Origin: CAVQZA01 sp963718355 | Lineage (GTDB): Bacteria; Actinomycetota; Thermoleophilia; Gaiellales; Gaiellaceae | Direction of reading: 5' to 3' | Assembly (NCBI GenBank): GCA_963718355.1 | Contig: CAVQZA010000007.1 | Coordinates: 1-64,000 of the forward strand | Length of the DNA stretch: 64,000 bases | Shown: positions 1 to 8,173 of the stretch, one piece after another | Position numbering within the stretch: position 1 is the first letter of the stretch | Layout: the number at the start of each line of letters is the position of its first letter | The notes under the pieces: generated by a model | Told to the model about the DNA's origin: nothing | Database searches by the model: none | What the model saw: only the letters and a program-made list of their open reading frames with translations | Position numbers and translations under genes: made by a program

Positions 1-1
1 C

Positions 2-1450
2 GACCTGCGCGACTGGATCGCCCTGCTCGAGCGCGAGGGTGAGCTCGTCCGCATCTCGGCGGAGGTCGATCCGGATCTCGAGGCGACGGAGATAGTCGAT
101 CGCACGGTGAAGTCCGGCGGCCCTGCGCTCCTGTTCGAGAATCCGAAGGGCGCCGCGCATCCGCTGCTCGTGAACCAGTTCGGCACCGAGCGCCGCATGT
201 GCCTCGCCTTCGGCGTCGAGCGGCTCGACGACATCGCCGAGCGCCTCGAGGACGTCCTCGAGCTCCAGCCGCCGCAAGGGCTCGTCGAGAAGGTGCGCGG
301 CCTGCGCAAGCTCAAGTCGATCGCCGACTCGATGCCGAAGACCGTCTCGAAGGGCGCCTGCCAGGAGATCGTGCTCACCGGTGACGACATCGACCTCGGC
401 CTGCTGCCGATCCAGCGCTGCTGGCCAGGCGACCCGGCGCCGTTCATCACGCTGCCCGCGGTGATCACGCGCGACCCGAAGACCGGCACGCGCAACGTCG
501 GCATGTACCGGATGCAGAAGATCGACAAGCGCACCACGTTCATGCACTGGCAGATCCACAAGGACGGTCGGATGGACTACCTCGCCTCCGAGGGGAGGCT
601 GGAGGTCGCCGTCGCGCTCGGGCTCGACCCGGTCACCGCCTACTCGGCCTCGGCGCCGCTCCCCAAGCACATCGACGAGTTCATGCTGGCCGGTTTCCTG
701 CGCGACGAGGCGGTCGAGCTCGTCCAGGGCAAGACGGTCTCGCTCGAGGTGCCCGCCAACGCGGAGATCGTGCTCGAGGGGTACGTCGAGCAGGGCGACC
801 TCGCCACGGAAGGGCCGTTCGGCGACCACACGGGCTACTACTCGCCCGCCGAGCCGTTCCCCGTCTTCCACCTCACCGCGCTGACGATGCGCCGCGACGC
901 GATCTACCCGTCGATCGTCGTCGGCAAGCCGCCGGCCGAGGATGCGTGGCTCGGCAAGGCGACCGAGCGCATCTTCCTGCCGCTGCTCAAGACGACCGTG
1001 CCGGAGATCGTCGACTACGACCTCCCGGTCGCGGGCGCGTTCCACGGCTGCGTGATCGTTTCGATTCGCAAGGCGTATCCGGGCCACGCGAAGAAGGTGA
1101 TGCACGCGATGTGGGGGCTCGGGATGCTCTCGCTCTCAAAGTCGGTCGTCGTCGTCGACGAGCACGTCGACGTGCACGACTACGCCGAGGTGTTCTTCCG
1201 CGTCTGCGCGAACGTCGATCCGAAGCGCGACATCGTGCTGACGGAGGGCCCGCTCGACCAGCTCGACCACGCGCCGACGCTCGAGGCGTACGGCGGCAAG
1301 CTCGGCCTCGACGCCACGCACAAGGGCCCCGCGGAGGGCACGCGGCCCTGGCCCGAGGAGATCGAGATGAGCGCCGAGGTGCGCGCGCTCGTCGACAGCC
1401 GTTGGAGCGAGTACGGGATCGCGAGCGGGCAACCGCCCGATCCGTCATAG
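2..1450 (+). CDS. UbiD-family prenylated-FMN-dependent decarboxylase (5' partial)
   Basis: The reading frame is already open at the left edge and begins with codons for DLRDWIALLEREGELVRI, the usual N-terminus of UbiD proteins, so only the first few residues lie outside the window. UbiD enzymes remove a ring carboxylate using prenylated FMN supplied by UbiX. Family hallmarks are visible: NVGMYRMQ followed by HWQIHKDG, and EGPFGDHTGYYSP, which carries the acidic and histidine residues of the prFMN/metal site. A ubiX gene lies 2.6 kb downstream and mqn genes follow. The likely role is therefore decarboxylation of the prenylated naphthoate intermediate in futalosine-type menaquinone synthesis (the step assigned to MqnL). 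The substrate is inferred from neighbours; other UbiD substrates are possible. Confidence 0.93.
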   Translation, partial: DLRDWIALLEREGELVRISAEVDPDLEATEIVDRTVKSGGPALLFENPKGAAHPLLVNQFGTERRMCLAFGVERLDDIAERLEDVLELQPPQGLVEKVRGLRKLKSIADSMPKTVSKGACQEIVLTGDDIDLGLLPIQRCWPGDPAPFITLPAVITRDPKTGTRNVGMYRMQKIDKRTTFMHWQIHKDGRMDYLASEGRLEVAVALGLDPVTAYSASAPLPKHIDEFMLAGFLRDEAVELVQGKTVSLEVPANAEIVLEGYVEQGDLATEGPFGDHTGYYSPAEPFPVFHLTALTMRRDAIYPSIVVGKPPAEDAWLGKATERIFLPLLKTTVPEIVDYDLPVAGAFHGCVIVSIRKAYPGHAKKVMHAMWGLGMLSLSKSVVVVDEHVDVHDYAEVFFRVCANVDPKRDIVLTEGPLDQLDHAPTLEAYGGKLGLDATHKGPAEGTRPWPEEIEMSAEVRALVDSRWSEYGIASGQPPDPS

Positions 1451-1480
1451 TCACGAAGCGTTGCGGCAAGTGATACGTCG

Positions 1481-1510
1481 TTGACAGCCGGAACGGGTGG
1501 AAGGTTGAAT
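1481..1510 (+). promoter_or_regulatory. Probable promoter of the qcrABC operon
   Basis: A TTGACA box at 1481-1486 is followed after 18 bases by TTGAAT at 1505-1510, matching the -35/-10 pattern of housekeeping sigma factors. It sits in the only gap (92 bases) between the decarboxylase and qcrA. A purine-rich Shine-Dalgarno sequence (gaaggga) lies about 10 bases before the GTG start at 1543. A new transcript probably begins near 1517. Confidence 0.55.
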
Positions 1511-1542
1511 CCGGCTCGGTAGAGCGAAGGGAAGACGACCGC

Positions 1543-2448
1543 GTGGACGACACGAAGCAGCCCTCTCCGAGCATCTGGCCGCTCGGCTTTGCCGTAGGCG
1601 TCGTCGTGCTGCTCGTCGGGCTGATCATCAGCCCCTGGATCCTCGGCGGAATCGGCCTGCTGATCGCGATCGTGTTCGGCGCGCTCTGGGCGCGGGCGGC
1701 GACGAGCGAAGTGCGCGTCGCGCCGCCGGAGCCGGCGGTCGAGGAGGAGCCCGCACGGCCCGGCCACGTTCCGGTCGAGGCCGAGCCCGAGAAGTACCCG
1801 CGCAACAAGTTCCTCGAGGGCGCGACGCTCGGCATCGGCGCCGTGATCGGCGGGATGGTGACGTTGCCCGCGCTCGGATTCATGATCCTGCCCGCCTTCA
1901 CCGACGTGAAGCCCTACCACGTCGACCTCGGCCCGCTGGAGAACTTCCCCGAGGGCAAGTACCTGATCTCGACCTTCCTGCTCTATCCCGAGCAGGGTGA
2001 GGTCAGCCGCCGCACCGCGTTCGTGCGCAACAACGGCTTCAAGGGCGACCAGCCGAGCTTCACCGTGATCTCGAACACGTGCGCGCATCTCGGCTGCCCG
2101 GTGCAGGCGAACGGGCCCGTCTTCGACGACCAGAAGAAGGTCGTGCCGGTGGGCCCGCTCGAGGTGACGCTGATCCCGACCTCGCCCGCCGGCTTCGGCT
2201 GCCCGTGCCACGGCGGCCAGTACGACACCGAGGGCAACCGCACCGCGGGCCCGCCGGTGCGCGCGCTCGACCGCTACGAGTTCTCGATCGTCCACGGGCA
2301 CCTCTGGCTCGGACGGATCTTCAGCGTCTCGACCGTAAGCGGCACCGGCGCCGACGCGCAGATCCAGAAGTACATCCAGCACTATCCCGGCCAGCACGTC
2401 GACGCGCCCGAGGGGTGGCTGTATCCGTTGCAGCCGCCGCGGTACTGA
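1543..2448 (+). CDS. qcrA: Menaquinol:cytochrome c reductase, Rieske iron-sulfur subunit
   Basis: This 301-residue Rieske protein carries the 2Fe-2S cluster that takes electrons from menaquinol in the bc complex. The cluster boxes are complete: C180-A-H182-L-G-C185 and C220-P-C222-H223. By homology C180, H182, C220 and H223 are the ligands and C185/C222 form the disulphide. Hydrophobic segments at about 12-30, 32-50 and 96-118 suggest three membrane helices, as in actinobacterial QcrA, rather than the single anchor of Bacillus or mitochondria. The GTG start at 1543 has a good Shine-Dalgarno upstream. Its stop overlaps the qcrB start (TGATG), indicating coupled translation with the other two subunits. 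Confidence 0.95.
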   Translation: MDDTKQPSPSIWPLGFAVGVVVLLVGLIISPWILGGIGLLIAIVFGALWARAATSEVRVAPPEPAVEEEPARPGHVPVEAEPEKYPRNKFLEGATLGIGAVIGGMVTLPALGFMILPAFTDVKPYHVDLGPLENFPEGKYLISTFLLYPEQGEVSRRTAFVRNNGFKGDQPSFTVISNTCAHLGCPVQANGPVFDDQKKVVPVGPLEVTLIPTSPAGFGCPCHGGQYDTEGNRTAGPPVRALDRYEFSIVHGHLWLGRIFSVSTVSGTGADAQIQKYIQHYPGQHVDAPEGWLYPLQPPRY

Positions 2449-3233
2449 TGGCGGCCCGCAAGCCAACGAAGGCGCAGCAGGCCGTGGCGCCGGTCCATTT
2501 CACGCTGGACTGGCTCGAGGAGCGCTCGGGCCTCGTCGGCGGCGTCAAGTACTTCCTCTTCCGCAAGGTCCCGCACGACACGAACTGGATGCAGACGCTC
2601 GGCTCGGCGACGCTGACCGCGTTCCTCGTCCAGGCCGTCACCGGCGTGATCCTCGCGATGTACTACAAGCCAGATCCGCAGAACGCGTACTCGTCGATCC
2701 AGCACATCACGAACGACGTCACGCTCGGCTGGCTCGTGCGCGGGATGCACCGCTGGGGTGCCAGCGTCTTCATCATCCTGATGTTCCTGCACATGGCGCG
2801 CGTGTTCCTGTTCGGCGCGTACAAGTACCCGCGCGAGCTGAACTGGGTGATCGGTGTGCTGCTGCTGACGATGGGGCTCGCCGAGGGCTTCACCGGCTAC
2901 CTCCTCCCGTGGGACAACACGGCCTACTGGGCCACGACCGTCGGGATCAACATCAACGGCACCGCGCCGTTCCTCGGGCCGTACATCGCGCAGTTCCTGC
3001 AAGGCGGCAACTTCATCGGGCCGGACACGCTCAGCCGGTTCTACTCGCTGCACATGCTCGTCGTGCCGGGAGCGATCATCGGCCTGATCACGCTGCACCT
3101 CTACCTCGTGATCCGGCTCGGCGTCACCTCGCCGCCGTGGTCGAAGGACGCGGCGGGAACGCAGGGCGACGACGAGGGCAACGGCCGCAGCGGCCTCACC
3201 CAGCCGGTGCCTCGGGGCGGTGAGGCGCAGTGA
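2448..3233 (+). CDS. qcrB: Menaquinol:cytochrome c reductase, cytochrome b subunit (b6-type, N-terminal half)
   Basis: The ATG overlaps the qcrA stop and gives a 261-residue protein with four membrane helices corresponding to the N-terminal half of cytochrome b. The haem ligands are visible as H101/H115 in helix B and H202/H217 in helix D. The helix D pair has 14 residues between the histidines, a feature of cytochrome b6 and Firmicute QcrB; mitochondrial cytochrome b has 13. The conserved GYLLPWDNTAYWA segment is present at 150-162. The C-terminal half of cytochrome b is encoded by the next gene. This split layout resembles Bacillus qcrB, not the long actinobacterial cytochrome b. Confidence 0.95.
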   Translation: MAARKPTKAQQAVAPVHFTLDWLEERSGLVGGVKYFLFRKVPHDTNWMQTLGSATLTAFLVQAVTGVILAMYYKPDPQNAYSSIQHITNDVTLGWLVRGMHRWGASVFIILMFLHMARVFLFGAYKYPRELNWVIGVLLLTMGLAEGFTGYLLPWDNTAYWATTVGININGTAPFLGPYIAQFLQGGNFIGPDTLSRFYSLHMLVVPGAIIGLITLHLYLVIRLGVTSPPWSKDAAGTQGDDEGNGRSGLTQPVPRGGEAQ

Positions 3234-4048
3234 GCTCGATGGACGAGCGGCGGTCGATCTTCAAGCGCTACAAGGACGACGTCAAGAAGACGGGGAAGTC
3301 GTTCTACCCCTACGCGATGTTCGAGGACACGCTGATGAGCTTCGTCGTCGTCGCGGTGATCATCCTGCTCGCGGTGATCTGGAAGTTCACGGTTCCCGGC
3401 GACCACACGAGCACGGCGCCGGGCTGGCTCGGCCCGCTCTATTCCTCGCCGGCCGACCCCGGCACGGTGAGTTTCGTCCCGCGCCCGGACTGGTACTTCT
3501 ACTTCCTCTTCTACCTGCTGCGGATCTTCAAGTGGCCCGAGTCGGTGATCCTCGGCACGGTCGGGATCCCGACGCTCTGCCTCGTCCTGCTGATCGGGCT
3601 GCCGTTCTACGACACGCGCCTCGAGCGCCGGCCGCTGCGCCGCCCCGTGGCGATGGTCGCGCTGGTGCTCGTCATCCTCTCGATGGGCGTGCTCACCTAC
3701 AAGGGCGCCGCTGCGAAGGAGGCGCTCGCGAGCGAAGTGGTCGGATCGGTGCCGAGCTGGGTGCAGAAGAACAACCTCCCGCCCGAGGCGATCCCCGGCG
3801 CGAAGCTCTTCGCGCAGTCGGGCTGCACCAGCTGTCACACCTATCTCGGGGTCGGCTCCTCGAACCTCGGCGCGCCCGATCTGAGCAACATCGGCAGCAA
3901 GAATCTCGGCGTGGAGTTCCAGATCAAGCACCTGCAATGCCCGTCCTGCGTGAACCCCGGATCGCCGATGCCGTCGTTCGCGTCGCTCGGCGACGCCGCG
4001 CTGCGACAGATCGCGATCTTCCTCGAGGCCTCGAAGGGGCCACAATGA
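3230..4048 (+). CDS. qcrC: Subunit IV-cytochrome c fusion of the bc complex
   Basis: This 272-residue protein joins the C-terminal half of cytochrome b to a monohaem cytochrome c. Three membrane helices are predicted at about 35-52, 104-124 and 140-156. The quinol-site motif appears as P86-D-W-Y89, a menaquinone-type variant of PEWY. The cytochrome c domain follows, with C199-T-S-C202-H203 as the haem-binding site and M247 in GSPMPSF as the likely sixth ligand. An extra C237-P-S-C240 pair lies just before that methionine. The order qcrA-qcrB-qcrC and this fusion match the Bacillus bc complex. GTG overlaps the qcrB stop by four bases. The b half is in the membrane and the haem domain faces outside. 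Confidence 0.93.
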   Translation: MSSMDERRSIFKRYKDDVKKTGKSFYPYAMFEDTLMSFVVVAVIILLAVIWKFTVPGDHTSTAPGWLGPLYSSPADPGTVSFVPRPDWYFYFLFYLLRIFKWPESVILGTVGIPTLCLVLLIGLPFYDTRLERRPLRRPVAMVALVLVILSMGVLTYKGAAAKEALASEVVGSVPSWVQKNNLPPEAIPGAKLFAQSGCTSCHTYLGVGSSNLGAPDLSNIGSKNLGVEFQIKHLQCPSCVNPGSPMPSFASLGDAALRQIAIFLEASKGPQ

Positions 4049-4055
4049 GGGCGAC

Positions 4056-4646
4056 GTGCACGTCTTCCTCGGCATAACGGGAGCCTCCGGGGCTCCGTAC
4101 GCGGCGCGGCTCCTCGAATCGCTCGTCGACGCCGGGTGCGAGATCGGCGTCTGCGCTTCGCGTGCCGGGATCGAGGTGCTGGCCACCGAGCTGTACGGCG
4201 ACGCTCGGCTCGCGCCCGACGAGACGCTGCAGCGCTTCCTCGAGCACGCCCGCGGCGCGGCGACGGTCTACGACCCGAACGACTGGCACGCGCCTTATGC
4301 GAGCGGCTCGGCGAAGGTCGACGCCTACGTGATCTGCCCGTGCTCGATGGGGACGCTCGGCGCGATCGCCGCCGGCACGATGACGAACGTGATCCAGCGC
4401 GCCGCGTCGGTCGCGCTGAAGGAGGATCGCAAGCTCGTGCTCGTCCCGCGTGAGACACCGCTCTCGACGATCCATCTCCAGAACATGCTCACGGTGCGCC
4501 AGGCGGGGGCGACGGTGCTGTTCGCCGCGCCGGGCTTCTACCACGGCGCGGAGACCGTGGACGACCTCGTCGACTTCGTGGTCGGCCGCTGCCTCGATCA
4601 GCTCGGCCTCGAGCATGCACTGGTGAGGCGATGGGGGCAGGAGTAG
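4056..4646 (+). CDS. ubiX: Flavin prenyltransferase UbiX
   Basis: UbiX attaches a dimethylallyl group to FMN to make the prenylated flavin needed by UbiD enzymes. The 196-residue sequence starts with the flavin-binding stretch GITGASGAPYA and contains PCSMGTLGAIAAGT and LVPRETPLSTIHLQNM, both diagnostic of the family. The GTG start is seven bases after qcrC, so it is probably cotranscribed with the bc genes. Having ubiX here and a ubiD homologue at the left edge supplies the complete decarboxylase system for menaquinone. Other members of the fold (PPC decarboxylase, epidermin decarboxylase) lack the PRE-P motif seen here. Confidence 0.94.
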   Translation: MHVFLGITGASGAPYAARLLESLVDAGCEIGVCASRAGIEVLATELYGDARLAPDETLQRFLEHARGAATVYDPNDWHAPYASGSAKVDAYVICPCSMGTLGAIAAGTMTNVIQRAASVALKEDRKLVLVPRETPLSTIHLQNMLTVRQAGATVLFAAPGFYHGAETVDDLVDFVVGRCLDQLGLEHALVRRWGQE

Positions 4647-5323
4647 TGGTCGAAACCGGGACGCTCTCGCCCGACGGCGTGCGGGTCATGTTCGACCGCA
4701 TCGCGCCGGTCTACGACGCGATGAACCGCGTGATGACGGCGGGACTCGATCGGCGCTGGCGTGAGCTGGCGGCGGAGGTCGTGCTCCCCGGCGACCGCGT
4801 CCTCGACGCGTGCTGTGGCACCGGCGACCTTGCGCTTGCGGCGCGACGGCGCGGCGGGGTCGTGACGGGGCTCGACTTCTCGGCGGAGATGCTGGAGCGT
4901 GCGCGACGGAAGTCGTCGGACGTGACCTGGGTGCAGGGCGACCTGCTTGCGCTGCCGTTTCCGGATGGCTCGTTCGAGTCGGCGACGGTGGGCTTCGGCG
5001 TTCGCAACGTGGCCGATCTTGCGCTCGCGCTGCGCGAGCTTCGGCGTGTGCTCGTCCCCGGTGGGCGGCTCGCGGTGCTGGAGATCACGCAGCCGCGCGG
5101 GGTGCTGCGGCCGTTCTACAAGCTCTGGTTCGACGCGATCGTGCCGTTCCTCGGCAGGGTGCTTCCCGGCGGCGCCGCGTACACGTACCTCCCGGCGAGC
5201 GTGCGCCGCTTCCCGGGGCCGGATGCGCTTGCCTCGCTGATGACCGAGGCGGGCTTCGACTCGGTTCGCTACCGGCTCCTCGCCGGCTCGATCGTCGCGC
5301 TCCACACCGGAGCAGTTCGATGA
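4631..5323 (+). CDS. menG: Demethylmenaquinone methyltransferase (UbiE/MenG family)
   Basis: This 230-residue SAM-dependent methyltransferase would carry out the last, C-methylation step of menaquinone synthesis. The SAM motif is VLDACCGTGDLALA. The family-specific segments GFGVRNV, LRRVLVPGGRLAVLEIT and the C-terminal YTYLPASVRRFPGPDAL are all present. It overlaps the end of ubiX by 16 bases if the ATG at 4631 is used. A GTG at 4646, overlapping the ubiX stop by one base, is an alternative that shortens the protein by five residues. The menaquinone assignment rests on the surrounding mqn genes; the family also includes ubiquinone enzymes. Confidence 0.92.
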   Translation: MGAGVVVETGTLSPDGVRVMFDRIAPVYDAMNRVMTAGLDRRWRELAAEVVLPGDRVLDACCGTGDLALAARRRGGVVTGLDFSAEMLERARRKSSDVTWVQGDLLALPFPDGSFESATVGFGVRNVADLALALRELRRVLVPGGRLAVLEITQPRGVLRPFYKLWFDAIVPFLGRVLPGGAAYTYLPASVRRFPGPDALASLMTEAGFDSVRYRLLAGSIVALHTGAVR

Positions 5324-5402
5324 CCCGCCCGGCTCCCTGCGTCCTTGCCTGGCTTGCTTCTCCCGCGTCAGGCATCCAGCAATGCAACCGGGCGGGCCAC
5401 CA

Positions 5403-6305
5403 ATGAACGCGCTCGCCGAGATCCGCCAGGCGCCGGGGCTCGACTCGTACCTCGCGCAGCTCGAGGCGCGTCTGCGCGAGGCCGTCGTCGCCTATCCCGG
5501 CGTCGTCTCCGCTGCGGGCGAAGGCGCGCTCGCGGCCGGCGGCAAGCGGCTGCGTCCGCTGCTCGTCTTCCTCTCGACCCCGGCCGGGCGCGAGCCCGAC
5601 GTGGCCGCGGGCGTCGCAGTCGAGCTCGTCCACATGGCGACGCTGCTCCACGACGACCTGATCGACGGCGCCGAGTTCCGCCGCGGTCGCACCGCGGCGT
5701 GGCAGGAGTTCGGCCCCGCTGCGGCCAAGGCGGCCGGCGACTACCTCTTCGCGCGCGCCTTCGCCGAGCTGACCGCGACGGGCAACGCGGAGGCCGTCTC
5801 GACGCTCGCCGAGGCGACGCTGCGGCTGGCCCGCGGCGAGGCGCTCCAGCGCAGCCAGGTCCACGATCCGGCGACTCCCGTCGAGGCCTACCTCGAGCGC
5901 TGCGCGCTGAAGACCGGCGCGCTGTTCGAGGTCGCGTGCAAGCTCGGCGGCGGCTCGGGCGCGTTCGGCCTGAAGCTCGGCGTCGCGTTCCAGATCACCG
6001 ACGACATCCTCGACTGCTCCGGCCTCACGATCGAGACCGGCAAGATCGCCGGCACCGACCTCCGCGAGGGGACGCCGACGCTGCCGCTCCTGCTCGCCGC
6101 GCAGGAGGACGAGGTCGTCCGCCGCGCGCTGGCCGGCGGGCCGCTCGACGGAGCGCTTGTGCGGGTCGCCGCGAGCGGTGCGCTAGAGCGGTCGCGGGAA
6201 GTCGCCCTCGACTACGCTAATGAGGCCCGGGCGCACTTGAACGGCGAGCCGCATCGGGAAGAACTGGAGACCTTGACTCACGCCGTCGTGAACCGGGAGA
6301 GATAA
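5403..6305 (+). CDS. Trans-polyprenyl diphosphate synthase (menaquinone side chain)
   Basis: This enzyme chains isoprene units into the polyprenyl diphosphate used as the menaquinone tail. Both aspartate-rich motifs are present: HDDLID (D84, D85, D88) and TDDILD (D210, D211, D214), as is GGKRLRPLL near residue 46. I chose the ATG at 5403 because the product begins at the usual point of the family; an in-frame ATG at 5382 would add seven residues. With 300 residues it is slightly shorter than typical heptaprenyl or octaprenyl synthases. The mqnE start follows its stop directly, so it belongs to the quinone operon. Product chain length cannot be read from the sequence. Confidence 0.9.
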   Translation: MNALAEIRQAPGLDSYLAQLEARLREAVVAYPGVVSAAGEGALAAGGKRLRPLLVFLSTPAGREPDVAAGVAVELVHMATLLHDDLIDGAEFRRGRTAAWQEFGPAAAKAAGDYLFARAFAELTATGNAEAVSTLAEATLRLARGEALQRSQVHDPATPVEAYLERCALKTGALFEVACKLGGGSGAFGLKLGVAFQITDDILDCSGLTIETGKIAGTDLREGTPTLPLLLAAQEDEVVRRALAGGPLDGALVRVAASGALERSREVALDYANEARAHLNGEPHREELETLTHAVVNRER

Positions 6306-7412
6306 GTGGCCGTCCTGCATCGAATAGACACGCTCGAGCCGATCCGCGAGAAGGTGGAGGCCGGCGAGCGGCTCGACTTCGAAGACGGGCTGATGCTGCT
6401 CGAGACCGACGACCTGCTCGGTCTGGGCGACCTGGCCGACCTCGCGCGTCGCAAGCGCGGCGGCAACGACGAGGTCTACTTCGTCCAGAACCTCTACTTG
6501 AACCAGACGAACGTCTGCCGCGTGAAGTGCAAGTTCTGCGCCTTCGCCGCGACCCAGAAGCAGGAGGACGCCTACACCGTCACGCCCGACGAGCTCGTCG
6601 CCGACGCGCTGCGCCAGCGCGAGATCACGCCGTTCACCGAGATCCACATGGTCAACGGTGAGAACCCGCACGTCGGCTTCGACTTCTACCTCGACACCAC
6701 GCGCGCGCTGCACGAGGCGATGCCGGACGTGGCCCTGAAGCTCTACACGGCGAGCGAGATCCACCACATGACGACGATCTCAGGGCTCACGCACGAGGAG
6801 GTGCTGCGCGAGCTACAGGGCGCGGGGCTCGGCTCGCTGCCCGGCGGCGGCGCCGAGATCTTCGCGCCGCGCGTGCGCACGCTGATCGCGCCGGGCAAGG
6901 AGTCGGCCGACATCTGGCTCGAAACGCATCGCACCGCGCACGGGCTCGGGATCCCGACCCAGTGCACCCTCCTCTACGGCCATGTCGAGACGTACGCCGA
7001 GCGGATCGACCACATGCTGCGGCTGCGCGACTTGCAGGACGAGACGGGCGGCTTCATGGCGTTCATCCCGCTCGCGTTCCATCCCGAGCACACCGTCTTC
7101 GAGCGGCGCGGCTTCCGGCACACGACCGGCGCCGACGACCTCAAGATGCAGGCGGTTGGCCGCCTGATGCTCGACAACATCGATCACATCAAGGCCTACT
7201 GGATCATGATGGGCCTCCCGCTCGCCCAGCTCGCCCTCCACTTCGGCGCGAACGACGTCCAGGGCACGGTCGTGCGCGAGACGATCTTCCACTCCGCCGG
7301 CGCGACCACGGGCACCGAGCGCAAGATCGAGGAGCTCGTCCGCGTCGTCCACGAGGCGGGCCGGATCCCCGTCCAGCGCGACACCTACTACAACGAGTTG
7401 CGCCGCTGGTGA
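6306..7412 (+). CDS. mqnE: Aminodeoxyfutalosine synthase (radical SAM)
   Basis: MqnE joins 3-[(1-carboxyvinyl)oxy]benzoate to the adenosyl part of SAM, the second step of the futalosine menaquinone pathway. The 368-residue protein carries the radical-SAM cluster motif C71-x3-C75-x2-C78 within TNVCRVKCKFCAF. GGGAEIF and the C-terminal QRDTYYNELRRW are also typical of the MqnE/MqnC/CofH group. I separate it from MqnC (8170) by the NQTNVCRVKCKFCAF motif, where MqnC has NYTNICxxDCDFCAFYR, and by gene order. GTG at 6306 immediately follows the preceding stop. Its stop overlaps the mqnA start. Confidence 0.93.
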   Translation: MAVLHRIDTLEPIREKVEAGERLDFEDGLMLLETDDLLGLGDLADLARRKRGGNDEVYFVQNLYLNQTNVCRVKCKFCAFAATQKQEDAYTVTPDELVADALRQREITPFTEIHMVNGENPHVGFDFYLDTTRALHEAMPDVALKLYTASEIHHMTTISGLTHEEVLRELQGAGLGSLPGGGAEIFAPRVRTLIAPGKESADIWLETHRTAHGLGIPTQCTLLYGHVETYAERIDHMLRLRDLQDETGGFMAFIPLAFHPEHTVFERRGFRHTTGADDLKMQAVGRLMLDNIDHIKAYWIMMGLPLAQLALHFGANDVQGTVVRETIFHSAGATTGTERKIEELVRVVHEAGRIPVQRDTYYNELRRW

Positions 7413-8173
7413 TCAAGCTCGGCCGCATCAGCTACGCCAACATGGCGCCGGTCTTCTACCGTCTCGACGCCGACGTGGAGGAGATCACCGGCGTCCCGAC
7501 CGACCTCAACGCGCGCCTTCTCGCGGGCGAGGTCGACGTGGCGCCGATCTCCTCGATCGAGTACGCGCGCAACGCCGACCGGCTCAAGCTCCTGCCGCGC
7601 CTCTGCGTCTCGTCCGAGGGCGCGGTCGACTCGATCCAGCTCGTCTCCCGGCTCCCGCTCGCGCGCATCCGCACCGTGGCGATCACGCCCGAGAGCGCGA
7701 CGTCGGTCGTTCTGACGAAGGTGCTGCTGCCGCACGCAGACCATGTCCCGTTCGACGAGGAGGCCGATGCGAAGCTCTTGATCGGCGACGCGGCGCTCAA
7801 GAGCGCGTTCGAGGATCCGACTCCGCACCACGACCTCGGCCGCATGTGGCTCGAGCAGACCGGCCTGCCGATGGTGTTCGCCGTGTTCGCCGTCAACGAG
7901 CCGCAGCCCGACGGGATCGGTGAGCTCGAGGAGGCGCTCGTCGAGTCGGTCAAGCGCGCCCGGCTCGAGCCCGAGAAGCTCGCCTTCGAGGCCAGCGAGC
8001 GCTACGGCTATCCGGCCGGCTTCCTCGCGCGCTACTTCGAGAAGCTCCGCTACTCGTTCGGCCCGCGCGAGCGCGCTGGCTTCTACACCTTCCTCGAGCT
8101 GGCACGCGACGCCGGCGAGCTCGACCACGTCCCCGAGCTGCGCTTCGCGCGTAACCCCGAGGTGCCCGCGTGA
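7409..8173 (+). CDS. mqnA: Chorismate dehydratase
   Basis: MqnA dehydrates chorismate to 3-[(1-carboxyvinyl)oxy]benzoate, the entry step of futalosine-type menaquinone synthesis. The GTG at 7409 overlaps the mqnE stop by four bases and gives a 254-residue product starting KLGRISYANMAPVFY after the initiator region. This is the conserved N-terminus of the family, which has a periplasmic-binding-protein-like fold. PTDLNARLLAGEVDVAPIS and KLLIGDAALK are further family motifs. It is followed by mqnC with another four-base overlap. With mqnE and mqnC, three of the four core steps are encoded here; MqnB and MqnD are not in the window. Confidence 0.93.
   Translation: MIKLGRISYANMAPVFYRLDADVEEITGVPTDLNARLLAGEVDVAPISSIEYARNADRLKLLPRLCVSSEGAVDSIQLVSRLPLARIRTVAITPESATSVVLTKVLLPHADHVPFDEEADAKLLIGDAALKSAFEDPTPHHDLGRMWLEQTGLPMVFAVFAVNEPQPDGIGELEEALVESVKRARLEPEKLAFEASERYGYPAGFLARYFEKLRYSFGPRERAGFYTFLELARDAGELDHVPELRFARNPEVPA

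Noticed and set aside
4056..4646. ubiX product as a phosphopantothenoylcysteine decarboxylase
   Set aside because: The LVPRETPLSTIHL motif and absence of a CoaB domain identify UbiX, and a UbiD partner is close by.
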